64,000 nucleotides of DNA. Source: Singulisphaera sp. GP187. Lineage in GTDB: Bacteria; Planctomycetota; Planctomycetia; Isosphaerales; Isosphaeraceae. Both the position numbers and the translations under genes were made by a program. Below the pieces are notes generated by a model. The model did not search any database. It saw only the letters and a program-made list of their open reading frames with translations, and had not been told where the DNA came from. Each line of letters starts with the position of its first letter. Position 1 is the first letter of the stretch. Of the stretch, positions 38,974 through 47,712 are shown piece after piece. The DNA lies in NCBI RefSeq assembly GCF_900129635.1, contig NZ_FSRB01000001.1:3077501-3141500 (forward strand), given 5' to 3'.

Positions 38974-40098
38974 ATGAAACCAACGATTCACCAGCCAGTC
39001 CACGAGCCGATTGAGCCTTGCGGGGTCGTTCTCGGCGCTGGCCTCCTGGCCCTCGACATCGTGATGAGCGACGTCAGCGGCGAACCACAAAAGCAATGGG
39101 CGGGCGGAACATGTGGCAATGTTCTCATTGCCTTGGCGTACCTCGGTTGGGAAGCCAAGCCTGTCGCTCGTCTCCGTACCGGGAACGCTGCCGACCGTAT
39201 TCTCTTGGATCTGAAGGAGTGGGGCGTCTCTGGCGAGTTTGTTAGCGTCGCCCGTGACGGCAGCACCCCTGTGATCTTCGAGAGGATCACCCGGGGCTCC
39301 GGCGACATCCCTAGGCATTCCTTTTCATGGCGGTGCCCCGACTGCGGAATTCAATTCCCCGGCTTTAAGTCCGTTCTCTCCTCGGTTGCGGAAGAGATCG
39401 CTCAGAAGAGTGGGCCAGTCCAGGTCTTTTTCTTCGATCGTGCCACGCCGGCCAGTATCATCCTCGCGAAGTCCTGCGCCGATCGAGGCGGCCTTGTCGT
39501 TTTCGAGCCGTCCAGTGTCGGAAACGCGCTCCACTTTCGCCAGGCGTGGGAAACCGCGCACATCGTGAAGTACTCTCACGAACGGCTCCGCGAGCTGCCG
39601 GAGGTCAACGTGGCACGTAGCCCACTCCTGCAGATCGAAACTCTCGGTGAGGCGGGGCTCCGCTATCGCAAAGTCCTGAGAAACGGACGTAGCGGCGAGT
39701 GGATCAGAATGGAAGCTTTCAGAGTGGACGTCGTCCGAGACACGGCGGGCTCTGGGGATTGGTGCACCGCAGGTATTATTGATTGCTGCGGTCACTCCGG
39801 AGCCGCAGGATTTATCGAATTGAAGAAGGACGAGCTCGAGTCCTCCATTCGCTACGGGCAGGCCCTTGCCGCTTGGAATTGCGGATTCGAGGGTGCACGG
39901 GGCGGCATGTACGCCATCGATCGTGAAACGTTCCTTCAGCAGGTTTCCCACATCTTCGAAGGAGGGAGCGGCCTCGTGAGCGACAGTGTCGCTTTCCGTG
40001 GAAGGGGCAACACCTTTGTCGGGGGACTTTGCCCCGCTTGCGAAGAGGCTGACATCGGAAAGTCGGTTACGGGTACGGACGGTTCGACATCGCACTGA
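38974..40098 (+). CDS. PfkB-family (ribokinase-like) sugar kinase
   Basis: The product has 374 residues. The N-terminal sugar-binding region reads GAGLLALDIV and GGTCGNVLIALAYLG. The PfkB signature 2 with the catalytic base reads VVRDTAGSGDWCTAGIID at about 252-269 (usual DTxGAGD). A small Cys-containing insert (WRCPDCGIQF at about 123-132) is unusual for the family and may bind zinc. The C-terminal CPACEEADIG gives a second Cys pair, so the two pairs could together hold one metal. It would phosphorylate a sugar or nucleoside. The ATG at 38974 overlaps the previous stop (ATGA), so it is part of the coupled operon. Confidence 0.85.
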   Translation: MKPTIHQPVHEPIEPCGVVLGAGLLALDIVMSDVSGEPQKQWAGGTCGNVLIALAYLGWEAKPVARLRTGNAADRILLDLKEWGVSGEFVSVARDGSTPVIFERITRGSGDIPRHSFSWRCPDCGIQFPGFKSVLSSVAEEIAQKSGPVQVFFFDRATPASIILAKSCADRGGLVVFEPSSVGNALHFRQAWETAHIVKYSHERLRELPEVNVARSPLLQIETLGEAGLRYRKVLRNGRSGEWIRMEAFRVDVVRDTAGSGDWCTAGIIDCCGHSGAAGFIELKKDELESSIRYGQALAAWNCGFEGARGGMYAIDRETFLQQVSHIFEGGSGLVSDSVAFRGRGNTFVGGLCPACEEADIGKSVTGTDGSTSH

Positions 40099-40136
40099 GG
40101 GATGACAGCCGACGAAACCTGAAGGGGGCCTGTTCT

Positions 40137-40832
40137 GTGGATCGTCCATTAGACATCAATGAGCTTTATTCTGGGAAGAAGGGCGATAGCCTCTTCAATG
40201 AGCCTTTCCTTCCGGAAGAGATGAGCACGGAATCCACGGAATTGATGCAATCCTGGGCAGAAAGCCTCCCCGATGAACGTCTTAGGGCGATTACTACTGC
40301 GCTGGTAGTCGAGAATCGAATTGACAAAATCCTCTCTATTTTTCTGCCGAAGTACGGCAGGTTGCTCGAGCTGTCCGTTTTCGGCTTCTCATCGAAGATC
40401 AGGCTTCTCGAAGCCTTGAATCTCGTACCGATCGCATTAACATCCACATGCCATTGTGTCAGGAACATACGCAATGAGTTCGCACACAATCTCAGCAAGA
40501 AGAAACTCGGGGATATCAGCAGGAAGCATCTCGCTACGCTGAATGGGCTGTACAAAGCCGTGTGGAAGGACATGAGCCGTCCTGCTTATACCATTGACAA
40601 TGTTCCTTTCGTCGAATTCTTCAACCTCTCGCTCTACTGTATTGCCGGATTGGACAAGTACGTGGCGAACGTTGCCCTCATGAGGGAAGCTATCTCTAGG
40701 CCTGAGTTTGTCGAGCAACTCAGGAACGAATGCAGTCTGGAGAACAAGGCTTTCGTCAATGCAATCGTGGCCAAATACGATCACAATTTCGTCGAACTCA
40801 CCGATACGCTGAATGCTTCTATGGATGATTAA
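40137..40832 (+). CDS. HEPN-like helical protein
   Basis: The product has 231 residues and is helical. VVENRIDKILSIFLPKYGRL followed about 30 residues later by RNIRNEFAHNL (about 109-119) gives the R-x4-H motif typical of HEPN-type domains, including MAE_28990/DUF4145-like members, where the motif forms an RNase or nucleotide-binding site. The start is a GTG at 40137; the region upstream has AAGGGGG. It is 38 bases after the kinase stop, so probably the last gene of the operon. HEPN proteins are common effectors in bacterial defence. The family assignment rests on this one motif. Confidence 0.65.
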   Translation: MDRPLDINELYSGKKGDSLFNEPFLPEEMSTESTELMQSWAESLPDERLRAITTALVVENRIDKILSIFLPKYGRLLELSVFGFSSKIRLLEALNLVPIALTSTCHCVRNIRNEFAHNLSKKKLGDISRKHLATLNGLYKAVWKDMSRPAYTIDNVPFVEFFNLSLYCIAGLDKYVANVALMREAISRPEFVEQLRNECSLENKAFVNAIVAKYDHNFVELTDTLNASMDD

Positions 40833-40903
40833 CTTAGAGTATGATCCACCTGAAGTTGCCAGATCCCAGCATGTCGGTTAATCTGACTGGGACGGGAGGC
40901 ACG

Positions 40904-41792
40904 ATGTCGGACGCCGCAATACTCGAACGCTTCAATGACCTCAGTATCTGGAAGCAGGGCGGCCAACGCGACGCACAAGCCGCTGCTCATCCTCTATGCC
41001 CTCGGCCGCTGGCAGCGCGGCCAGTCCGTTGTCGCATTCCGGCAGACGGAGCCCGACCTCACCGCTCTGATGCGCGAATTCGGAGCGCCGCGGAAGTCGG
41101 ACCATCCCGAACGGCCCTTCTGGCACCTCCAGCGCGACGGCGTATGGACGGTCCACGCCCCGTCTGGGCTGGCTCTCATGACCGGCGGCGACATCCCCCG
41201 CATCGGCGAGCTTCGGGCACGCGACGTCCGGGCCGAATTCTCTCCTGACGTCCAGGCGGCTCTTTCCACCGATCCCCGTCTAGTTGCCGCCATCGCCAGG
41301 CGGATCCTCGAGCGGCACTTCCCTGAGTCTCTGCACCGGGACATCCTCCGCGCGGTCGGCCTGACGCTGGAGACGACCACGACCGTCACCCGCCGCAAGC
41401 GCGACCCGGCCTTCCGCCAGCGGGTGCTCAAGGCCTACGAGTATCGCTGCGCCGTCTGCGGCTTCGACGTGCGGCTCGGCTCGGTGTCCATCGCACTGGA
41501 TGCGGCCCATATCCGATGGCATCAGGCCGGCGGTCCGGAGACCGAAGACAACGGGTTTTCCCTCTGTGTCCTGCACCACAAGACGTTCGACCTCGGGGCC
41601 TTCACCGTCCGCGAGGGCATCCTGCTCGTCTCCGACCAGGCGAACGGCACGACCGGCTTTCAGGAAGCCCTGATGGCACATCACGGGAGGCCGGTCCGGG
41701 ATCCGCAGCGTCCCGACTGGAAACCGGAGCCGCATCACCTCGAATGGCATGGTCGGGAGGTGTTCAAGGGGGAGGCGCGACATTGTGACTAA
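40904..41792 (+). pseudogene. McrA-like HNH restriction endonuclease, frameshifted
   Basis: The start MSDAAILERFNDLSIWKQGG (ATG at 40904) and the continuation ATHKPLLILYALGRWQRGQS are in different frames. A missing CG or GC pair in the CGCG stretch at about 40966-40971 explains this. The N-terminal domain matches SBD-type domains of restriction enzymes acting on phosphorothioated or modified DNA (PLLILYALGRW...FGAPRKSDHPERPFWHLQ). The C-terminal HNH domain has YRCAVCGFDVR, LDAAHIRW and LCVLHHKTFDLGAFTV with the metal-binding Cys and His residues. If functional it would cut foreign modified DNA. It directly follows the HEPN gene. Confidence 0.82.
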
Positions 41793-42211
41793 TCGTCGAT
41801 GTGCCAGGAGGGCAATTCACCGGGATGGATGAGAACGCCGTGGCGTCATGCACGGTCGAGTCTTGGTGCGATTTGCCGAGCACGAAGGGAGTACCTTCGG
41901 ATTTCACATGCCGTCCGGTCAATTCGATGCGGATCGGATCGGATCGAATCGAATCTGGGAAGAGAGTTCCTTCGTCGAGCCGGTCGTGGCACGGATCACA
42001 TCAACGTTCCAAGCCTCGAAAACGACGTTACCGGCCTTCGGCGGATCGAAACGAGACCCGCTGGTCGCGATCCGGCAGTATGGGTTGGAGCGGCGTTGGC
42101 CTATCCGCTCGGCGAACAACCCGATCGTGGCCCGCCCGACGTCGCCATGCACGGATCTCGTCCTGTTTTCGCCGGAGTCGCGTGCGGTTCGGAGCCGCAC
42201 ATCAGCCCGGG
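41793..42211. other. Intergenic with a short tandem repeat
   Basis: No gene seen. At 41931-41955 there are three copies of GGATC followed by two of GAATC. The rest shows no signal. Confidence 0.4.
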
Positions 42212-42760
42212 TCAGGTGGTCGCCGCCTTCTCGAGCCAGGCCTTCAATGCTTCGCTGAGATCTTTCATCTGGGCAGACGCCACGCCCAGGAATCCGCCCG
42301 ACCAGCTCTCGAAGGCTCGCTCACCCGTTGGCTTGAGCAACCGCTCGGGCCAGTGGTCGAAGGCCCAGATGCGTGCTCCCAGCTCATACTGCTCAGCCAG
42401 CTCGTCGAGGTCGGACTTGGGAAGCCGGTAGACCTCTTCGCCGCCCCCCGCGAGCAAGAGGTGGTCGAACTTCGAGTGCTTGATCTTCGCGGCGAACTGC
42501 ATCAGGAGATGGAGCGAGTCGATCAAGCGAGCATCGCCCTTGCAAGCCCGCACGTCGAAGACGATGTTGCCGGTGGGCGTGTAGCCGACCCGGAGATCGC
42601 CACCGACGATTTCGTGCGACGGACACGAGGCGAGCTTGTTGTTGAGATCGATATTTCGAGGATCGAGCCGGACCCGGCCCGTGCCCTCGATCCCCGCTGC
42701 GAGCAGGAGCACGGAGGAGAGCACCGTGCCGACCAGCGGCGGAATCAGCTTCTTATTCAT
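42212..42760 (-). CDS. Hypothetical exported protein
   Basis: The product has 182 residues with an N-terminal signal-like segment (MNKKLIPPLVGTVLSSVLLL then AAGIEG, a possible cleavage zone). The mature part is mixed alpha/beta and ends in a helix. No known motif. Its ATG at 42760 lies 2 bases after the stop of the upstream membrane gene, with AAAGG overlapping that gene's end, so the two are coupled. It is cargo of the tRNA-Leu island. Confidence 0.7.
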   Translation of the reverse strand: MNKKLIPPLVGTVLSSVLLLAAGIEGTGRVRLDPRNIDLNNKLASCPSHEIVGGDLRVGYTPTGNIVFDVRACKGDARLIDSLHLLMQFAAKIKHSKFDHLLLAGGGEEVYRLPKSDLDELAEQYELGARIWAFDHWPERLLKPTGERAFESWSGGFLGVASAQMKDLSEALKAWLEKAATT

Positions 42761-42762
42761 CT

Positions 42763-43227
42763 TCAACCTTTGAATAAAGCGACGATGACCAGGACAAGCG
42801 GCGAGGCGATCAACAGCCCTACAACGATGGGTTGGGCCGTCTCCGGAAGTGCTTGATACCAGCCGAACTTCAGGATGACCCGATCGAACCAGTCGGAGAA
42901 GCGGGCCAACGATTCGGCTCGCCTGATCCTCGAAGCCTCGGCAAGGGCCTCGGCCTTCCGTCGCCTCCGGGCGTTCTCGACTTCGAGGTCGGCCGATCGC
43001 GCCTTCGCCTCCTGAAGCCTCGATTCGGCCTCCTCCTGGTGGCGAATCTGTTCCTCTTCGACTTCCTCGGCCGACCGTTCACGCCGGCTCGCCTCGACGA
43101 GACAGCCTACGGGGCCGAGGAGCAACCCGAGTAGCATCCCCTCCAGGGGGGACCTCCGTTTGATCGAAGCGATCCAGAGTCCGTAGCCGGCGAACGAGGC
43201 CCAAGCAGCGAGCAGTACGATCGGCAT
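42763..43227 (-). CDS. Hypothetical membrane protein with coiled coil
   Basis: The product has 154 residues. An N-terminal transmembrane segment (MPIVLLAAWASFAGYGLWIA) is followed by a short hairpin (LEGMLLGLLLGPVGC), a charged coiled coil at about 45-105 (EEVEEEQIRHQEEAESRLQE) and a C-terminal transmembrane helix (PIVVGLLIASPLVLVIVALF). It would span the membrane at both ends with the coil between. No family recognised. GGAGA precedes the ATG at 43227. It is co-transcribed with the exported protein gene downstream. Confidence 0.75.
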   Translation of the reverse strand: MPIVLLAAWASFAGYGLWIASIKRRSPLEGMLLGLLLGPVGCLVEASRRERSAEEVEEEQIRHQEEAESRLQEAKARSADLEVENARRRRKAEALAEASRIRRAESLARFSDWFDRVILKFGWYQALPETAQPIVVGLLIASPLVLVIVALFKG

Positions 43228-43412
43228 CGATCGTCTCCAAATTGAGTGCGGAGTGGGGTCGTGGCGAAAGGCAACCTCGCCTTTGCAACGGCCGGGAACG
43301 GGTCATGCTGATTCCGAAACGGTGGCAAGCGTGACCATAGCTTACATTAGGTCGTGGAATCCTTCCTGTCCTGAAGCGCGAACGTTCGACCGCACTCTCA
43401 GGTTCGATCTCG

Positions 43413-43742
43413 CTACTTCTGCCGCTTGATCTCGACCACCTTCGCCACCAGGTAGCCGATCTCGTCCCCGTCGAGTTCGGCGACCGAGGCGACCCCGTGG
43501 ATGTTTCGCAGGAGGTCTTCCGATGCGCCCAGAAAGGTTTTGAAAGAAGCTTCGCCTTCGCACCGACCGAGCAAGTGACTGTCCGGCGTGATGACCATCT
43601 CGACCAAACGGGGCACAGTCCAATCTTCACAGAGCAGGCAGCCGAGGATGGCCTCGAAGTGAGGGCTGACCGGGACCGGCCGGAGCTTGCGGGAACAGGC
43701 TTTGCGGATTTCTTCCGGCTCACGGATGGCTGGTTCGTTCAT
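43413..43742 (-). CDS. Hypothetical protein (109 aa)
   Basis: A soluble, helical small protein (EEIRKACSRKLRPVPVSPHF; LCEDWTVPRLVEMVITPDSH; LDGDEIGYLVAKVVEIKRQK). It has a single Cys pair but no zinc-ribbon spacing. Codon use and amino-acid composition look normal for a real gene. I do not recognise the family. Confidence 0.6.
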   Translation of the reverse strand: MNEPAIREPEEIRKACSRKLRPVPVSPHFEAILGCLLCEDWTVPRLVEMVITPDSHLLGRCEGEASFKTFLGASEDLLRNIHGVASVAELDGDEIGYLVAKVVEIKRQK

Positions 43743-44060
43743 GATGTTCTCATGCCAGTGTTCTTAAAAACCCCGCCATCGGATCCTGAAAGCAGAATCG
43801 ATCGACTCCTCGTAATCCGCCCCAGCATCCTTCGAAGGAGGTGCTCGTTCCGTAACAGCGTCCTCAGCCAACGATCATCGATGACGGCTCCTTGATGAGC
43901 AGGATGACGACTCAATCGTCTCGCTCGCGACTTCCGCCGTTCCCTGGACCGGAGGTAAACCATCGAGTCGTGGCCTAAACTCGCGACCGTGTGGTTTGTC
44001 GATACTTTTCGTAGGGATTCCGTTCGGACTCCACGCATTGCGTAACGGGGCTTACGAGTC
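43743..44060. other. Intergenic, no gene seen
   Basis: The open frames here are Arg/Ser-rich shadows without a start site or motif. Confidence 0.35.
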
Positions 44061-44720
44061 TCATACCCCGGGGAGCTTCACTCCTGCCTGCTTGAGCTTC
44101 GCCAACTGCCAGTCTCTGTAGGTCATGACGCCATCTTGGGTTCGCCAGACAAGTGGACCACGCTGGTTGGTTCCGACGACGACGGCTGCGGCCGCACTGG
44201 GGCTGTTGAACTCGGTGTCCTCGGTGAACACGAAGAGTGACGGGTTAACATCGTCAGCAAGTTTTCCATCCTCAATGAGTTGATCACGGAGTAACTTGTA
44301 GCTGGTCCAGGAGGGTGTACCCTTCTTCCGGGCCGTCGAGCCCTTCAACACGATGAACTGGCTGTCGATCTCCTTGGCGCGAGCGATTGTACCGACCGGG
44401 TTCATCACGATGACCGGGGACGAAGCGCCGTGGGGAGCGGTGGACGCCTCAATTCCTGTCTCTGGCCGCGACTGGATAAAGTTGAATCCTAACACGGGCA
44501 GAACGAGCCGGAGCTGTCCGAGAAAGTATTCCATGTCCGCGACGTCTGGTTCAGGCAGGGACGGGAGCGGCGGGGCGGTGCCGTTGGCGAGCACTGCGCG
44601 ATTGGCTTGGGCAGCAATCTGGAGAAGGCGGCTTTCCAGACACCTCACGTGCGCCTTGGTTAAGTTTTCGTCTTTGCTGGTGATGACGACGGTGCGGGTC
44701 CAAAAGTCGTAGCCGTTCAC
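44061..44720 (-). pseudogene. GIY-YIG type nuclease remnant with DUF4357 domain, N-terminus lost
   Basis: The C-terminal part matches DUF4357: FIVLKGSTARKKGTPSWTSY, then LFVFTEDTEFNSPSAAAAVV and VWRTQDGVMTYRDWQ. The first residues (YDFWTRTVVITSKDENLTKA then HVRCLESRLLQIA) correspond to the second half of a GIY-YIG nuclease-like domain. The GIY-YIG motif and the first strands are missing. The remnant begins about 20 bases from the IS66 relic, which probably cut it. The GTG at 44720 is only a formal start. Confidence 0.75.
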
Positions 44721-44742
44721 AGGGTGGGAGAGGTGAAATCAA

Positions 44743-46192
44743 TCAAACGGCATTGGTTTCTGGCTGGCAGGTCGGCAGGAGCGAGGGGATCGGTTGTCCT
44801 CGATGCTCGGCCTCGAAGAACAAGGTCAGGCAATCCAGCACGTTGCGTCCTTGCTGAAGGCAAGTCGCGACCACGCTCCGGGTCCGCTCCACGAAACGGC
44901 TGCCTTGCTCGCTATCCGTCCCTCCACTGATCCGGCGCCAGATCACCGCAAATCGCAGCGCGCTCCGCCGCGTTGTTCGTCGGTTCGATCCCCGGCACCC
45001 GCGCAAACGTCCACAGCCCCTCTTCCACATTGAGGATCTCAACGCACGTCGCCGAGGTCTTGGCGCCCCCGCACTTCGACCCGTCTTATAAGGCTTGATA
45101 AACCTCACGACACAGCCGAACCATCTCGGCGCCGAACGTTTCCCAATCCAGAGTCCCGTCACGCACCCGATGCCAGTGGTGGGACAGCTGATGCGACTGC
45201 TTCAACAACCTTTCACCGATCGGTTTCCCATCGCCCTCACGATCGATCATCGCCTGAAAATCGCGGCGCAGATGAGCCCAACAAATCTGCCGCCACCGGG
45301 CCGCGATCCACGCGTAGGCACTGAACCGATCGCGGCCGACCACCTGATCCGGATCGCCCCCCCGACAACGCTTCGGCCACCTCGCGCGAGCGGTGTCAGG
45401 CGATCGTGAAGACAGTGGCGAGTCGCGTCACGGTCACCCACAGCCAGACCTTGATCCGGTCTTTCCGCCACGAGGTCTCGTCGATGTTCGCCGCCTCAGC
45501 GGAGGGGACCGAGACCGCCAGTTCGTGATACGGGGTTTCCAGGATTGCGGCACTGCGACGCTCCAGCTTGGAGATCATCCCGATGGAGATCGACAGCCCG
45601 AAGAGGTCGGCGGAGAGTTGCTGGATCTGCCGCTTGCTCAGCCGGTAGGCTCCCGAAAACACGGCAAGTACCGCCTGCAAATACGGCCCGAAACTACCGC
45701 GGGGGACACCCGGTGGTAAAGTCCCGCAGATCGTCTCCCCGCAGTCGGGGCAGGCCAGGCGATGGAGCCGATACTCATCGACAATCGGTACGACCCTGGG
45801 CAGTTCGGCGACCTGATGGAACAGCGGCGTGGGATCCTCGCCGAGGAGGCCATGACCACATCATCGGTAGGTGGTCGGCTTACAGATGAAGGTCTCGCGA
45901 ACGTTCTCGGGGGGGCCAAAGCGCGGTAGGCCTTGCGATGTTTGGGCTGACCGCCGCGTTTCTTGCCGGTGGGAGGAGCCGGTGGCTTTCGCTTGGCTCC
46001 GATGAAGTCGAACGAGGGGGGCTTGTGCGAGTTGGTGGAGTTGAGCTTGAGTCTGGCCTCGAGGTCGGTGGCTCGAATTTCGAGGTCGTGAATCCGCTGC
46101 TACATCCCGAGAAACAAGGCTGCGAGGGCCGCCTGAGCTTCGGGCGGCACCTGGGACCAGAGTTCATCGGGGATGGGCAGCGAACTCGTCAT
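44743..46192 (-). pseudogene. IS66-family transposase, degraded
   Basis: Read across frames, the minus strand gives an almost complete IS66 transposase. The N-terminus MTSSLPIPDELWSQVPPEAQ starts at 46192. A zinc-finger-like LACPDCGETICGTLPP follows. Then come AVLAVFSGAYRLSKRQIQQL, IDETSWRKDRIKVWLWVTV with the first Asp, GRDRFSAYAWIAARWRQICW, and NAAERALRFAVIWRRISGG near the end with the Glu. At least four stops or shifts interrupt it (in-frame stops near 46100 and 45865, further breaks near 45400 and 45085). It is dead. It separates the truncated nuclease from the integrase. Confidence 0.85.
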
Positions 46193-46281
46193 GATCAAGG
46201 TATAGTGCCGTCATCGGCAACTTTCAATCCCAGACTGTGAACGGCTACTTTCTTCACCAGGCAGATGCATGGGAAACCTCA

Positions 46282-47607
46282 TCAGCCGAACACGCTCTTC
46301 AGCTTATCGTTCTGAAGGCTGGGGACAAGGTGCCGATACCGCCGCCGCTGTTCTTCCGTCGAATGACCAGCCCATTCATCGATAAACCGTTGATCGATGC
46401 CCTCCGCCGCACAGGCGCTGATGAAGCTGTGACGGCAGACGTGGAGCCCCCGGATAACTCCCCACTCCGAAACCTTCAGGGTCTGCTTGAAATGCCAGTG
46501 ACATTCATCCTCGGTTAGGGGGAGGAGCCCTGGCTTTTCGCGTTCGGAAACCGTCGCCTGCCTCGCGGCCTTTGACCCCAGCCTGCCTTTCGACTGATGC
46601 CCGGTTGTCAGGCTTCGCTTCTTGCTGTGCTCGACATGCTCGGCATGGGCGAACAGCAGCGACCCGCCGGGGTGAACTTCCAGCCATTGCTTGAGGATTT
46701 CCGCCAGCTCGGTGGAAAGTGGGATTCGCCGCGTGGTCCGGCGGTCATGGGCACGCTTCTTTTCTCTCACGATGACGACCCCGGCGGCGAAGTCCACGTC
46801 ACCGATCTTCATCCTGAGCATTTCGCCTTTCCTGGCCCCGGTGTGACAGGCGGTCGCCGCCATCGGATGAATCCAGGGATGGGCCGCGTGGTCGCGGATG
46901 TATGCGAGCAGGCTGGCGATTTCCACCCGCGTAAGATAGAGCGATTCGTAGAGCTCGCCCGCCTTCTCCTCGGTGAGGCCGGGAAGTTGACGCTCGATCT
47001 CTGTCCTGGTCATGAACGGCGGCTTTTCATCGCTCTTGGGATACCGCAGGCCATCGTAGGGATACCTTCCCGCGACGATCTTCATCCGCACGCCCCAGTT
47101 CCAGGCGGTGCGGAGGGTGACGATTTCCTTCTTGATCGTGACCGGGTTGAGCAGCCCCCTCCTGCCCTTCGCCTTCGCCCGCTTGTCCACGTAACCTTGC
47201 AGATCGCCCAGTGACAATTCCCGGATCGGGAAGCCGTCCCCGAGGAGCCTCACGAGGTGCTTGAAATGGCGGTTGATGCCCCGGAGCGTGTGGTGCTCCA
47301 GCGACCCGTTGCCGTGGGTTTCGAGATAGCGGTCGCGGAGGGAGGCCAGCGTGGGGGCGTTTCGTGCTACCACGGGCTCGCCGTTGGTAACGGGGATGGT
47401 GCCGTCGTGGCGGACGAACTCGACGATGTCCACACCCGGGGGGAGGGTGAGCAAGCCCTGATCGAGTCGCATCAAGAGATAATCAACCTGATCAGCCTTG
47501 GCCTTCGCCTCGGCCTCGCCGACTCGGCCCAGCTTGAAGGCGTGCTGCTTCCCGTGGCGGCGGAAGAGCACGCGGTAGCTGCCGTTTCGTTCCTGGATCG
47601 CGGCCAT
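46282..47607 (-). CDS. Tyrosine recombinase/integrase of the tRNA-Leu island
   Basis: The product has 441 residues. The N-terminal part is an arm-binding-like domain (SYRVLFRRHGKQHAFKLGRV), followed by a SAM-like core-binding domain (SLRDRYLETHGNGSLEHHTL; NPVTIKKEIVTLRTAWNWGV). The catalytic domain shows ACHTGARKGEMLRMKIGDVD (first Arg), GLHVCRHSFIS (His-x-x-Arg), EWAGHS and the nucleophile EEQRRRYRHLVPS. All catalytic residues are present. The ATG at 47607 follows GAAGGAGG directly, a strong site. It lies 105 bases from the 3' end of the tRNA-Leu gene, which is the usual target arrangement. It would integrate and excise the island. Confidence 0.9.
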   Translation of the reverse strand: MAAIQERNGSYRVLFRRHGKQHAFKLGRVGEAEAKAKADQVDYLLMRLDQGLLTLPPGVDIVEFVRHDGTIPVTNGEPVVARNAPTLASLRDRYLETHGNGSLEHHTLRGINRHFKHLVRLLGDGFPIRELSLGDLQGYVDKRAKAKGRRGLLNPVTIKKEIVTLRTAWNWGVRMKIVAGRYPYDGLRYPKSDEKPPFMTRTEIERQLPGLTEEKAGELYESLYLTRVEIASLLAYIRDHAAHPWIHPMAATACHTGARKGEMLRMKIGDVDFAAGVVIVREKKRAHDRRTTRRIPLSTELAEILKQWLEVHPGGSLLFAHAEHVEHSKKRSLTTGHQSKGRLGSKAARQATVSEREKPGLLPLTEDECHWHFKQTLKVSEWGVIRGLHVCRHSFISACAAEGIDQRFIDEWAGHSTEEQRRRYRHLVPSLQNDKLKSVFG

Positions 47608-47654
47608 TGGCCCTCCTTCAAGGGGGCAATGCCACTCCAACCCGACGCCCGGTC

Positions 47655-47687
47655 CGTTACCAAATCGTTACCAAACCTATGGTAACG
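47655..47687. promoter_or_regulatory. CGTTACCAAA repeats between integrase and tRNA-Leu
   Basis: Two direct copies of CGTTACCAAA (47655-47664 and 47666-47675) are followed by an inverted GGTAACG (47681-47687). Their place between the integrase start and the tRNA suggests integrase arm-type binding sites or an operator for the integrase gene. Confidence 0.5.
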
Positions 47688-47712
47688 CCGCCTGGCAATC
47701 GTCGCAAGTCAA

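Larger units (their letters stand above)
36446..38977 (+). pseudogene. Unknown Rossmann-like operon protein, interrupted by an IS630-type element
   Basis: Parts 36446-36995 and 38415-38977 join at the TA duplicated by the insertion, giving one frame of 370 residues with the junction CGQPSSPHGFQGTWRLHECA. The N-terminal half has RQIGLIAGAGFDPRSAKVAE and DLVIDCSALSAGICFSITKY; the C-terminal half has AVLELVHKFVEPHAVCPILP and KALALGMLMAALERDFAVVL. These are alternating strands and helices, as in a nucleotide-binding Rossmann-type fold, but I cannot name the family. Both ends are coupled to neighbours: TAATG at the start and ATGA with the PfkB gene at the end. The operon evidently needs it, so the present strain probably has an inactive system. 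Confidence 0.82.
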
